63,549 nt of DNA from Nitrospira sp. (GTDB lineage Bacteria > Nitrospirota > Nitrospiria > Nitrospirales > Nitrospiraceae): NCBI GenBank assembly GCA_024331045.1, contig JANDJC010000012.1, forward strand, positions 1 to 63,549. Reading direction: 5' to 3'. Each line of letters opens with the position of its first letter. Position 1 is the first letter of the stretch. Below the pieces are notes generated by a model, which worked only from the letters and a program-made list of their open reading frames with translations, was not told where the DNA came from and made no database searches. A program made the position numbers and the translations under genes. Shown piece by piece: positions 29,196 through 38,345 of this stretch.

Positions 29196-31142
29196 ATGTC
29201 TATTCTCAAGAACATCAATTGCCCTGCTGATTTGAAGCGAGTGCCCCCCGATCACTTTCCGGCGCTCGCACAGGAGATTCGCGAGCAGATTATCGAGACG
29301 GTTTCTGCGGTGGGAGGGCACCTGGCTTCGAATTTAGGCGTGGTGGAATTAACGATTGCGCTCCACTACCTGTTGGACACCCCGACCGACAAGATTGTGT
29401 GGGATACCAGCAATCAATGTTACGCCCATAAGCTGCTGACCGGAAGACGGGAGCGATTCCATACCTTGCGACAATATGGGGGGCTTAGCGGCTTCTGTAA
29501 GCGGGAAGAAAGCGAATACGACACGTTCAATGCCGGCCATGCGGGGACCGGCGTATCGGCGGCGTTTGGCATGGTGGAAGCGCGCGATCAAATGGGATTG
29601 AGGCATAAAGTCGTCTGTGTAGTGGGCGATGGAGCGATGACGGCCGGTATGACGCTCGAGGGGCTGCACCATGCTGGGGGAATGGGCAAGGATTTTGTGG
29701 TGATCCTCAATGACAATCAAATGTCGATTTCCAAGAACGTGGGAGCCATTTCGGCATATCTCAATCGGACCATCACCGGAGAATTTTACGGAAAGGTCCG
29801 CCAAGAAACCGGTCAATTGTTGGGCAAGATCCCCCATATTGGATCGGACATTCAGCGATTGGCGAGGCGAGCTGAAGAGTTGGCGAAAGGCGCTATTCTC
29901 CCAGGCTTGCTCTTTGAAGAGTTGGGCTTTCAATACAGTGGCCCTATCGACGGGCACAATTTCGACCATCTCCTCCCGACGTTGGAGAATGTGTTGAAGA
30001 TGAGAGGGCCGGTGTTGCTGCATGTGGTGACCAAAAAGGGGCTGGGCTACGAGCCGGCCATGAAAAACCCCGTGTGGTTTCACGCCTGCCCGCCGTTTGT
30101 GAGGGAGACTGGTGCACCAGCCAAGAAAGCGGCACGTCCGTCCTACACGGCGATTGCGATCGAGGCATTGATCAAACAAGCGCGTCAGGACAAACGCATC
30201 GTTGCTATCACGGCGGCTATGTGCGAAGGGACGGGGCTCACGGCGTTTGAAAAGGAATTTCCCGATCGCCTCTACGATGTAGGGATTGCGGAACAACATG
30301 CCGTCACCTTTGCGGCTGGTCTGGCGGCGCAAGGGATGAGGCCCGTCGTGGCCATGTATGCCACGTTCCTGCAGCGGGCCTACGATCAGGTTGTCCATGA
30401 CGTGGCGACGCAAAATCTTCCCGTGGCGTTCCTGATCGACCGTGGCGGACTGGTTGCTGAAGATGGGACGACCCATCACGGCGCGTTTGATTATGCCTAC
30501 TTGCGCCATGTTCCTAACATGGTGGTCATGGCTCCCAAGGATGAAAACGAATTGCAGCACATGGTCAAAACCGCCTTGCAGTATGATGGTCCCATTTCCG
30601 TGAGGTATCCGCGCGGTATTAGTCTTGGCGTGAAGATGGATGAATTTCCGACAGTCTTGCCGATTGGGAAAGGAGAGTTGCTGAAAGAGGGAACGGAGGT
30701 TGCGATCATTGCGATCGGGGTCACCGTGTGGCAAGCTTACCAGGCTGCTGAACGGTTGAGCCGTGAGGGGGTATCGACCGCGGTGGTCAATGCCAGGTTT
30801 GTCAAGCCGCTGGATCGCGAGCTGATTCTAGCAGTGGCCAAACGGGTTCGCTATGTAGTGACCGTGGAGGAGGGATGCAGAATGGGCGGATTTGGATCCG
30901 CAGTGCTGGAGTTGCTGTCTGATGCCCGTGTGACCGGTGTGACGACGAAAATCATTGGATTGCCCGATTGGTACATTGAGCAGGGACCTCAGGATTTGCT
31001 TCGCGAGCGGTACGGGTTGACGGCAGAGGGGATTTATCAAAGTGTGAAAGAACTGATCAGCGGCGTGGCGGCAGAAACCGATCGGTTCCCTGGGGCCTTG
31101 TCAGCCAATTATCTCCCTCATGGTGATGAACAAGGGAGTTGA
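29196..31142 (+). CDS. dxs: 1-deoxy-D-xylulose-5-phosphate synthase
   Basis: Dxs joins pyruvate and glyceraldehyde 3-phosphate using thiamine diphosphate, the first MEP-pathway step. The 648-residue protein has the expected parts: GGHLASNLGVVELTIALH, the diphosphate-binding VGDGAMTAGM with its downstream NDNQMSISKNVGA, and the second-domain GIAEQHAVTFAAGLA with the catalytic Glu. The third domain starts near VEEGCRMGGFGSAV. ATG 29196 follows AAAAGGAGAG. ispG begins next to or inside its stop codon, so the two MEP genes are likely co-transcribed. A few family positions such as SGFCKREESEYD differ from the common SGFPKRSESEYD, but the core is intact. Confidence 0.97.
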   Translation: MSILKNINCPADLKRVPPDHFPALAQEIREQIIETVSAVGGHLASNLGVVELTIALHYLLDTPTDKIVWDTSNQCYAHKLLTGRRERFHTLRQYGGLSGFCKREESEYDTFNAGHAGTGVSAAFGMVEARDQMGLRHKVVCVVGDGAMTAGMTLEGLHHAGGMGKDFVVILNDNQMSISKNVGAISAYLNRTITGEFYGKVRQETGQLLGKIPHIGSDIQRLARRAEELAKGAILPGLLFEELGFQYSGPIDGHNFDHLLPTLENVLKMRGPVLLHVVTKKGLGYEPAMKNPVWFHACPPFVRETGAPAKKAARPSYTAIAIEALIKQARQDKRIVAITAAMCEGTGLTAFEKEFPDRLYDVGIAEQHAVTFAAGLAAQGMRPVVAMYATFLQRAYDQVVHDVATQNLPVAFLIDRGGLVAEDGTTHHGAFDYAYLRHVPNMVVMAPKDENELQHMVKTALQYDGPISVRYPRGISLGVKMDEFPTVLPIGKGELLKEGTEVAIIAIGVTVWQAYQAAERLSREGVSTAVVNARFVKPLDRELILAVAKRVRYVVTVEEGCRMGGFGSAVLELLSDARVTGVTTKIIGLPDWYIEQGPQDLLRERYGLTAEGIYQSVKELISGVAAETDRFPGALSANYLPHGDEQGS

Positions 31143-31213
31143 AGCCGACCGTCTCTGTGCGGTGTGGCGTGAAACATTCGCAACAGAATCGGCCGGTCAA
31201 GCCGGACAGGATC

Positions 31214-32404
31214 ATGCATATCACTCGAAGAAAAACCAAGCAGATTCAAGTTGGCACCGTCAAAATCGGAGGCGACGCCCCAATTTCCGTCCAGTCGATG
31301 TGTTCCACGGACACGCGAGATGTTGAAAAGACGGTGGAACAGATCAGGCAACTGGAGGCGGTCGGTTGCGAATTGATCCGAGTTGCCGTGCCCGATGAAG
31401 AGGCGGCGGCGGCTCTCCCTCGTATCAAGGCCGCCATGACGGTGCCGCTGATAGCGGACATCCATTTCGATTACCGGCTAGCCGTGAAGGCGGCGGCGAT
31501 TGTGGATTGCGTTCGGATTAATCCGGGGAACATTGGAGCGTGGTGGAAAGTCGAGGAGGTCATCAAAGCCGTCAATGATCGTGGCATCCCAATTCGTATC
31601 GGCGTCAATGGCGGATCCTTGGAAAGGCCGTTATTGGAGAAGTACGGCTGGCCTTCCCCCGAAGCGCTCTCCGAGTCGGCCCTTAATGCAGTGCATGCGC
31701 TGGAAGACATCGGCTTCACTAATATGAAGGTGTCTCTCAAGGCATCGGATGTGCGTCATGCGATCGATGCCTACTGGTTGTTCGCTCATCAATCGGATTA
31801 TCCGCTTCACATCGGGATCACTGAGGCAGGGACGGCAATGACCGGTGCCGTCAAATCGGCGATCGGCCTCGGCTACCTGTTGGCGCACGGCATCGGAGAT
31901 ACATTGCGTGTATCGCTCGCGGCTGATCCAGTGGAAGAGGTCAAGGTCGGGTTTGAAATTTTGAAATCCCTTGAATTGCGGCACCGTGGCATCAACGTGA
32001 TCGCGTGTCCAACGTGTGGGCGAGTGGAGATCGATGTCGTGCGAATGGCAAACGAATTGGAGAAGAAGCTCGGCCACATTAAAACGCCGCTCAACGTCTC
32101 AGTGCTTGGCTGTGTCGTCAATGGCATTGGCGAAGGCAAGGAGGCGGATATTGGCATCGCCGGCGGCGAGGGGAAGGGTATTTTATTCAAGAAGGGCAAG
32201 CTTGTTCGCAAGGTGCCGATGGAAGAATTGATGGACACCTTAATTCAGGAAGTCGAGCTGCTTGCCAAAGAAAAAGAAGCTGAGGCACAGGCAGGAGATC
32301 AGGAGATAGTCTCCGCGAACGGCTCAGCCGGTTGGCAAGTGGGAATTCCTCCAACAGGGAAACCGTCAATGTCAAGGAAGGAAATCCCTGTCCTTCCGGG
32401 CTGA
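31214..32404 (+). CDS. ispG: HMBPP synthase IspG
   Basis: IspG converts MEcPP to HMBPP with a [4Fe-4S] cluster. The bacterial short form (396 residues) is seen, with PISVQSMCSTDTRDV near the start, IADIHFDYRLA, RINPGNIG, and the cluster cysteines in NVIACPTCGR and SVLGCVVNGIGE. The last 30 residues (after LAKEKEAEAQ) are a low-complexity tail. Two starts are possible: ATG 31214, which gives the usual MHITRRKTKQIQVG, or TTG 31139, which overlaps the dxs stop. I chose the ATG by family comparison. Coupled with dxs upstream, it supports a local MEP module. Confidence 0.96.
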   Translation: MHITRRKTKQIQVGTVKIGGDAPISVQSMCSTDTRDVEKTVEQIRQLEAVGCELIRVAVPDEEAAAALPRIKAAMTVPLIADIHFDYRLAVKAAAIVDCVRINPGNIGAWWKVEEVIKAVNDRGIPIRIGVNGGSLERPLLEKYGWPSPEALSESALNAVHALEDIGFTNMKVSLKASDVRHAIDAYWLFAHQSDYPLHIGITEAGTAMTGAVKSAIGLGYLLAHGIGDTLRVSLAADPVEEVKVGFEILKSLELRHRGINVIACPTCGRVEIDVVRMANELEKKLGHIKTPLNVSVLGCVVNGIGEGKEADIGIAGGEGKGILFKKGKLVRKVPMEELMDTLIQEVELLAKEKEAEAQAGDQEIVSANGSAGWQVGIPPTGKPSMSRKEIPVLPG

Positions 32405-32520
32405 GTCGTGCCTACTTCGACAACGGCCTCCCTTCCGTTCCCTCTTCGCGCACGGTCCCGACAAGCCGCTCAAGCAGTTCTTGAAAAGAGTTTGCTACTC
32501 CCGTAGAGAAGCTCTTCCCT

Positions 32521-33846
32521 ATGAAGCCATCATTGGGTGAACTATTGGCCTCCCCCGTGGTCGGTCGCCTTGTCAAAGTGGGGCTGGCACTTGCTGCTCT
32601 CGTCCACGGCTACATTATTGCTTTTGGTCGCTCTTTCCACTTTCGGGATATTGATATTCATCGCGAAATAGGTAGGCGATTTCTTGCCGGAGATTATCTG
32701 TATGCCAACGACTACTGTTACATGTACTTGCCAACCACCGGTGTCTATTTCGCTCCCCTCCTGCTCGTGGAGAGAAATCTAAGCCTGGCACTCCGGTATG
32801 CTGTTGCGATTGGTTGCCTCATCCTAACGATCAGGCTCTTCTATCGAATGTTGGAAGGAGCAACGGCAAGGCAAGAACGGCGCTTATGGTGGGAGCTAGG
32901 GGTCGGCGTCCTCACCCTGCAATTCATTTTGAATGATTTGGATGATGGAGGACCACATCTCATCCTGCTGGGAATTTTGACCAGTGGGCTTTACGCCATT
33001 TGGGTGGGGCGAAAACGGCTTGGCGCAATGTTGGTCGGATTGGGGATTGTGCTCAAGATTACGCCGGCGCTTTTCATCCTGTTGTTTGCTTGGAAGCGGC
33101 AGTGGCGTCTGGTCGTCCAGACGGTGTTGGCGGTGGTCTTCTGGGTGTTGTTACCGCTTCCCTACATGGGGGTACAAAGTTGGTGGGATCATCATCTCGA
33201 ATGGGGACACAATGCCATCTTGTCCGTGCTCGATCGCCAGGTAGAAGGACGGCAGGAAAACGAACTTCAGAAAGCCAACCTTTCCTTGCGCCACACAATG
33301 CTTCGGTACCTTGTTACCTATCCGGAGACCCATCGATTGCGGCAGGTCGATCCACAGTACAAACCCGTGCTGGATCTCCCGACTCCGGTTGCCAATGCGA
33401 TCGTCGTCGCTGTGGCGCTTGGCTTGCTCGGTCTCTTTGCGCGATCCAGCAAGCGAGCCTTTGAGGGACGGGGCGATCCCGATTGGGCGAAAGATTGTGC
33501 AGGGACCTTGATGCTGGCGTTGTTTTTATCGCCCATCACGTGGGATCAGCATTTGGTCTGGATGATTCCAGCGGTCTGCGTTGTGGTGACAGCGGCGCAA
33601 CGCAACAACGAATGGAATCACATCCGCTCTGTTCTGTTGGGGCTCTACATTGTGCTGACGGTGGTTCTTAATTACGAAATCGTGGGATCGGCCTGGTGGG
33701 AAGTTCTGAAAAGCTATCATCATTTGGGAGTCGCCATGCTGATTCTGTACGGTCTTCTTCTACAAAGCGATGGTTCTTCAACTCTTCATCAATCACACAT
33801 GAAAGACCTGCTTTCTGGTTCATCAACAATGGTCGGCCAGCATTGA
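32521..33846 (+). CDS. GT87-like multi-spanning membrane protein
   Basis: A 441-residue integral membrane protein with about ten hydrophobic spans. It resembles the GT87 / DUF2029 polyprenol-phosphate-mannose-dependent glycosyltransferases: an early FHFRDIDIHREIGRRFLAGDYLY with paired acidic residues, MYLPTTGVYFAPLLL, GIVLKITPALFILLF and SPITWDQHLVWMIPA. In this family the acidic loop after the first span is catalytic. ATG 32521 has only a weak ribosome binding site. It lies 117 bases after ispG and just before tRNA-Cys. The acceptor is unknown; isoprenoid-linked sugar use would fit the MEP neighbours, but this is inference. Confidence 0.75.
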   Translation: MKPSLGELLASPVVGRLVKVGLALAALVHGYIIAFGRSFHFRDIDIHREIGRRFLAGDYLYANDYCYMYLPTTGVYFAPLLLVERNLSLALRYAVAIGCLILTIRLFYRMLEGATARQERRLWWELGVGVLTLQFILNDLDDGGPHLILLGILTSGLYAIWVGRKRLGAMLVGLGIVLKITPALFILLFAWKRQWRLVVQTVLAVVFWVLLPLPYMGVQSWWDHHLEWGHNAILSVLDRQVEGRQENELQKANLSLRHTMLRYLVTYPETHRLRQVDPQYKPVLDLPTPVANAIVVAVALGLLGLFARSSKRAFEGRGDPDWAKDCAGTLMLALFLSPITWDQHLVWMIPAVCVVVTAAQRNNEWNHIRSVLLGLYIVLTVVLNYEIVGSAWWEVLKSYHHLGVAMLILYGLLLQSDGSSTLHQSHMKDLLSGSSTMVGQH

Positions 33847-33874
33847 CTGGTTGTGAACGCCGAGCGACTCCGTG

Positions 33875-33904
33875 TTGTGTTCGTGAAAAGGAACCGATTA
33901 TAAT
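33875..33904 (+). promoter_or_regulatory. Candidate promoter of tRNA-Cys
   Basis: A perfect TATAAT at 33899-33904 is preceded, 18 bases upstream, by TTGTGT (33875-33880). It lies just ahead of the tRNA gene at 33918. Confidence 0.6.
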
Positions 33905-33917
33905 GCCGCCTCTTCAG

Positions 33918-33992
33918 GGCGCCGTACCCAAGTGGTAAGGGAGCAGTCTGCAAAACTGCGATGCGGCGGTTCGAACCCGCCCGGCGCCTCCA
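33918..33992 (+). tRNA. tRNA-Cys (GCA)
   Basis: The sequence folds as a standard cloverleaf. The acceptor pairs GGCGCCG (33918-33924) with CGGCGCC (33982-33988), the anticodon loop reads CTGCAAA with anticodon GCA, and the T arm is GGCGGTTCGAACCCGCC. The discriminator is U, as expected for tRNA-Cys, and CCA is encoded (33990-33992). Confidence 0.97.
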
Positions 33993-35398
33993 TCCTCCGC
34001 CGCCCTTTCTTCTATGCTGTTTGTCGGACTTTTGGTTCGCCGTTGAAAGAGGTCATGTGGTGGAGGAGCTCCTTTATCGACCCTCCTTTTTCATTGAGTC
34101 TGTGTTTTCTCTAGCAAGTTCCGTTGAAAAGCATTTGGAGTGATATGTGGCAAAGCAGAAAGAAAAACGAGACTGCTCTCTCCTTGAATCGGTTCAACCG
34201 GTAACCATGGCGGTTGATCCAGCTCGCGCATGGCTATGACCATTCATCATCGTGAGGAGGAGCATCCATCCAATTGAGAAAGATTGAGGCATTCCCTTTC
34301 ACTCAAAGCTGGCGTCAGTTGGATGGCAGGGAGGCGGGAGCTGTTTCTCTGTGTATAAGAAAGCCTTCACGTTAAAAATCTAATTCCTTGAGGGGCTTCC
34401 ATCCGTCTTCATCCAAACTGGTTCCTCCCTCTCAATATCTTTGAATAGAACATCTATCTCGTTTCTCCCAAGAAATGGGACGCAATAGACCTCATTTTTT
34501 CATCAGTCCACCCAAATAGACAAACGTGGTGGATCATCAAAGATACCGATCCGGATCCATATTGATACAGTCGATCAGTGAACGCGCAACTATGTACTTC
34601 GTCGAAAGAGGTGTTTTCTGGCAGAGCCACATAACACTACCTGGATCAGGACTACTCCTGAGATGGTCTATCGGCAGGGAAAGAAGACGGAAAGAGAGGG
34701 CGTTCTATGTCACTTAGAGTGGTGGCGCGACGACCTTGTCGAGATGTGGCCATGGTCGCACAAGCCAGACGATAAGGGCTGCCCTCTATTCCTCCCAATG
34801 TTCATATGCCAGGCAGATCCATGCGAGGCTGCTCTTTCCATAGTGATCGCGGTTGAGCGCCCTTCTCTTAGTGAAGATGGAGGCCTCAATGGGGTGCGGA
34901 GGTACATGGCGGCGGATAGAACTCGATGGTCTTGCACGAGCGGCTGGACTGAATTTATGGAATACGGAGTTGTCGTGGACAAGAAGGAGTGGCGAAGCTA
35001 CGCGAGCGCTGCTCGCAGGAGTAGAGGCATTCATGGGCCATAGATCATAGGAGATGGTGAGGGCCGGGGGCGACGGGGACCACGGTTGAGGGAAGGGTTT
35101 GACGGATGAAGGGAGCAGTTCAAGAACCAGATCATCATGACGTCGTGTCGGCGTAGCGGAGAATTGGGATCTTTGCTCATGGCCTTTGACAATGTCGTTG
35201 GGATTTGCTGGTTGTCGACTTTTCCATCGCCAACCATTGCCAACCAGGTTGAACATGCCCGCTCGTTGTTGCCAATAGAGGTGGAAGAGAGGGAGATGGC
35301 TGAGGGGGATTGTTCATGAGGAACGTGCTGGGAAGATAGTCGCTGATATTGGGGAGGTGTGAAAGAACACAAGAAAACAGAAAAATGGAGGTCAAGTC
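33993..35398. other. 1.4 kb poorly coding region
   Basis: No open frame here has a good ribosome binding site, family resemblance or believable composition on either strand. The longest frames (126 codons plus, 156 codons minus) read as chance products. The sequence is less GC-rich than its surroundings at 34301-34520 and G-rich near 35040-35110. No tRNA-like attachment duplicate of tRNA-Cys and no transposase remnant was seen. Confidence 0.5.
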
Positions 35399-36100
35399 AT
35401 GGCATCGAAACAAGCACCATATCCCCTGACAACGTTGGAGAGATACTATGTTGTCCCCACTTGGACCTGGAAGCGGTATATGTGACGTGATCGATTTACA
35501 TCGTCGATTGATCTTCCTGACCAAGGTGCGCACAGAAAACGGGCAGGTGGTCAGAGTTGAACTGATTTTTCATGCCCGCCTTAAACGCTGGACGGGTCCG
35601 GCGGTCCCAGACGATTCCTCGTGGATAACTTGCGTCCCACGCTCCACTTCAACGAGATTCGTTGGCGACTCGCGTCGATTCCTCTGACCACTCCTTGGAC
35701 CGACAGCAATTCGACCTTGTTACCGGCTGTGTGTCCGGTGTTGACGCGACCGGCCGGAATGGATGTGCACCTACGGGTGGTCTGGCAAGCCTCGGCTTCG
35801 CACTTGCGGGATGCCCAGCTTTCGGCAAGCGGGTGTGGAGCCGGCGCTCTCTCTTTTGAGACAGGCGAGGATACCCACTTTCGATGGCACGTCAATTCGG
35901 CTGACAACAGTGTGACCCGCACTGCCGTCCTGCGGCTGCGCGGCAGCCTCCCACCCGGCTGCTATCACGTGCGAATCGATGCATGGGGTCGTCAGTTTAA
36001 TCCCAGCGGTTTTGATCATGGCCCATCCGCTGATTGGTTGATCAATCAGGTGATCGATTGGAATAGCAGCACGAGGTCTATTTCCGTGGTGAATTCCTAA
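35399..36100 (+). pseudogene. Unknown gene apparently broken by two frameshifts
   Basis: ATG 35399 has a good ribosome binding site (GGAGG at 35386-35391) and opens MASKQAPYPLTTLERYY, but this frame stops at TGA 35483. The next frame, open from 35448 or earlier, then reads sensible sequence (CDVIDLHRRLIFLTKV to ARLKRWTGPAVPDDSSW) until about 35620. After that the first frame becomes open again from 35621 to TAA 36100 (NLRPTLHFNEIRWRLA onward, beta-rich, with GCYHVRIDAWGRQFNP). Joined, this would be a protein of about 230 residues. The shifts (+1, then -1) cancel. Alternatives are sequencing indels or two overlapping small genes (35448-35687 and 35621-36100). I recognise no family. A terminator follows at 36130. 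Confidence 0.45.
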
Positions 36101-36129
36101 AAGAGAGTGGTGCCGTGTGATCGGTAAAA

Positions 36130-36162
36130 GGCCCGCCGCCCCGCTCGTTGTGGCGGCGGGCC
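36130..36162 (+). terminator. Rho-independent terminator
   Basis: GGCCCGCCGCC and GGCGGCGGGCC form a perfect 11-bp stem with an 11-base loop, flanked by AAAA upstream and TTCCTATTCTTT downstream. It ends the transcript of the frameshifted gene. Confidence 0.85.
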
Positions 36163-36523
36163 TTCCTATTCTTTCTTCGAAGATCTTGAGGGAAGAGTCG
36201 AAATCGATTGCAGAAGAGCGGGCAACCGTGAGCGCTCGATTCTTCCCGATGGTTCATATTCCCTTCTGGCAGATGACAGAAAACAAGGCGGCTTTCTTCG
36301 ATTGCTGAATAGCCCTGTCCCCGTTTGCCTCCTGCGAGGGACTGTAGATGGCGTGCCCGCCGCTTTCTGGTCTGAGCCCCTCATGGGGCATGGCAGCTCA
36401 AATTGACGGTTCTTTGGAGCGGATGTTAGAATCCGCCCGTTTGCGAACGAGTACGATTCGTGCGGCGGTTCGCCGCTGTCATCACGACAGCGTGCAGGAC
36501 ATGTTGCGTGGAAGGAGAACGGA
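36163..36523. other. Intergenic before hpnH
   Basis: A 361-base stretch between the terminator and hpnH. It holds a candidate promoter at 36403-36432; no gene is supported. Confidence 0.5.
36403..36432 (+). promoter_or_regulatory. Candidate promoter for hpnH
   Basis: TTGACG (36403-36408) and TAGAAT (36427-36432) are 18 bases apart, leaving a leader of roughly 85 bases before the hpnH start. Confidence 0.5.
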
Positions 36524-37540
36524 ATGGCCGTCCCCCTATCTCAAATGTGGACCGTTGCGACCTACGTGCTTTCGAAAAAATTGAAGGGAGTCAAACGCTA
36601 TCCGCTGGTGCTAATGCTCGAGCCCTTGTTTCGTTGCAACCTGGCTTGCGCCGGATGCGGGAAAATTCAGTATCCCGACCATATTCTTGATAAACGACTC
36701 ACCCCCGAACAATGCTGGGCCGCGGCCGAAGAATGTGGCGCGCCCATTGTGGCAATTCCGGGAGGTGAGCCGTTGATTCATCCGGAGATCGGCCGCATCG
36801 TTGAGGGGTTGGTGGCGCAGAAACGGTATGTCTATGTCTGTACGAATGCGATTCTGCTCGAGCGGAAGCTTAAAGAGTTCAAGCCGTCGAGATATTTGAC
36901 CTTCAGTGTCCACATGGATGGACTCAAGGACGAGCACGATATGGCTGTCTGCCGGGATGGGGTATATGAAATCGCGGTGAGGGCGATCAAGGAGGCCTTG
37001 CGATTGGGTCATCGGGTGACCACCAATACGACGCTCTTCGACGATGCCAATCCCGAGCGCGTGCGCCGGTTTTTTGATGAGATGATGGCACTCGGTGTTG
37101 AGGGGATGATGATTTCGCCTGGCTATAGTTACCAAAAGGCACCAGACCAGCAGCATTTTCTCAAGAAGGCCAAAACGAAAGAGCTCTTCTCAAAAATTCT
37201 TAGCCGGCCCAAGAGCTCATGGAAGTTCAATCAGTCGCCGCTGTTCTTGGATTTCCTCATGGGGAAGCGAGACTATCACTGTACGCCGTGGGGCAATCCC
37301 ACCTATAACATTTTTGGATGGCAGAAACCCTGTTATCTGTTGCAGGACGGCTATGCAAAAACCTTCCGGGAATTGTTAGATTCAACGGAGTGGCACAAGT
37401 ACGGTTCGGACAAAAACGAGAAATGCGCTGAGTGTATGGTGCATTGCGGATATGAAGCCTCGGCGGTGAACGATACCTTCGGCTCAATTTCAGGGTTTGT
37501 GCGCACCACCGCACTGACAGTCCTGCCGTCGTTGCGATGA
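36524..37540 (+). CDS. hpnH: Adenosylhopane synthase HpnH (radical SAM)
   Basis: HpnH adds the 5'-deoxyadenosyl radical from SAM to diploptene, giving adenosylhopane, the entry to extended (C35) hopanoids. The 338-residue protein begins MAVPLSQMWTVATYVLSKKL, as in the family, and has the radical-SAM cysteines Cys38, Cys42 and Cys45 in CNLACAGCGKI. Further landmarks are GGEPLIHPEIGRIVEGL, MISPGYSYQKAPDQ, PCYLLQDGYAKTF and a C-terminal cysteine group CAECMVHCGYEASA. ATG 36524 follows GAAGGAGAACGG. It is 12 kb from shc and hpnG, so the hopanoid genes are clustered loosely rather than in one operon. SAM could come from the metK in this window. Confidence 0.97.
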   Translation: MAVPLSQMWTVATYVLSKKLKGVKRYPLVLMLEPLFRCNLACAGCGKIQYPDHILDKRLTPEQCWAAAEECGAPIVAIPGGEPLIHPEIGRIVEGLVAQKRYVYVCTNAILLERKLKEFKPSRYLTFSVHMDGLKDEHDMAVCRDGVYEIAVRAIKEALRLGHRVTTNTTLFDDANPERVRRFFDEMMALGVEGMMISPGYSYQKAPDQQHFLKKAKTKELFSKILSRPKSSWKFNQSPLFLDFLMGKRDYHCTPWGNPTYNIFGWQKPCYLLQDGYAKTFRELLDSTEWHKYGSDKNEKCAECMVHCGYEASAVNDTFGSISGFVRTTALTVLPSLR

Positions 37541-37622
37541 GACTAACGGTGCTCGGAATGGAGAAGGATGGTGGCGCGGCCTCTCCAGGATCCATGAGCA
37601 AGCTCGCAAACGGTCTTTGTTT

Positions 37623-38015
37623 ATGACCGAAGCAAAACAGCAGGGAGGAGGTGCTTCTGCTTCGCTTCAAGGGCGGGTGTTTCGGCCGGCCACAGCCGGG
37701 GAATTGGCGGAGGCTGTCGATCTCGCAATGGATTATCGAGGGGACGTGACACTTGAACTGGTGTCTGGTGAGACGGTGGAAGGGTATCTGTTTAACAGAG
37801 AAAGTGGGAGTGAGAATCCATGGGTGGAAATCTTTCCGGTTGGTGTTTCATCGGTTCGGCAGATTCCCTATGCGTTGATTAGAGCGATTGCCTTTACCGG
37901 TGAGGATGCCGCGAATGGAAAGTCGTGGGAAGCGTGGGTGTCAAAGAAGGAGTCCGAACGAAAGGCCGAGGCAAAGCGAATCGAGGAAGATGCGCGCAAC
38001 CGCGGCTTGTTGTAG
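37623..38015 (+). CDS. Conserved-looking small protein of unknown function
   Basis: A 130-residue cytoplasmic protein. The middle (DVTLELVSGETVEGYLFNRE, then WVEIFPVGVSSVRQIPYALIRAIAFTGEDAA) reads as a small beta-barrel of an Sm-like or RNA-/metal-binding type, and the C-terminal 40 residues are a charged helix (SKKESERKAEAKRIEEDA). ATG 37623 was chosen because the preceding codons (TTG TTT) are atypical. It is 82 bases after hpnH in the same direction and may be co-transcribed with it. I do not recognise the family. Confidence 0.7.
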   Translation: MTEAKQQGGGASASLQGRVFRPATAGELAEAVDLAMDYRGDVTLELVSGETVEGYLFNRESGSENPWVEIFPVGVSSVRQIPYALIRAIAFTGEDAANGKSWEAWVSKKESERKAEAKRIEEDARNRGLL

Positions 38016-38345
38016 GCGACCATCAATGAGAAATCCATTAAAATATAAAATAAAAGGGCACTCATGAAACGGAAGGGGGAGTTCCTTCGCCCCTTCTTCG
38101 CCCCTTCCATGACCGACAACGGCTCAATGCTTTGGAAGAGTGGCGAGAGAAGCCAGTTTCTTCTTCGACGTTCCGAAGCGACCTTCCCCCCAGGCTGTCA
38201 TTGACAAAGAAAGGGGGCTATGCTAGAAAATCCCGCCTTTACGTATAGGCAGCCCGCTAGGTGCTCATCCCTTGTTCGTTGTGAAACCACCGAGCTCCTG
38301 TTCGGCTTAGTAAGCCGTATGGTTCGGCCAGGGGGGTGGGGAAAG
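38016..38345. other. Intergenic, AT-rich start
   Basis: A 330-base stretch. It begins with an AT-rich run (38030-38055) and then a duplicated TTCGCCCCTTC near 38086-38105 with a possible GGAAGGGG/CCCCTTCC hairpin. No gene is supported. Confidence 0.4.

Noticed and set aside
29349..30734. 461-codon open frame on the minus strand
   Set aside because: It is the shadow of dxs; the plus-strand protein has all Dxs motifs, while this translation has no family resemblance.
34663..35256. Open frames of 126 codons (plus) and 156 codons (minus)
   Set aside because: No ribosome site, no domain-like sequence, overlapping each other in a region of poor coding character.
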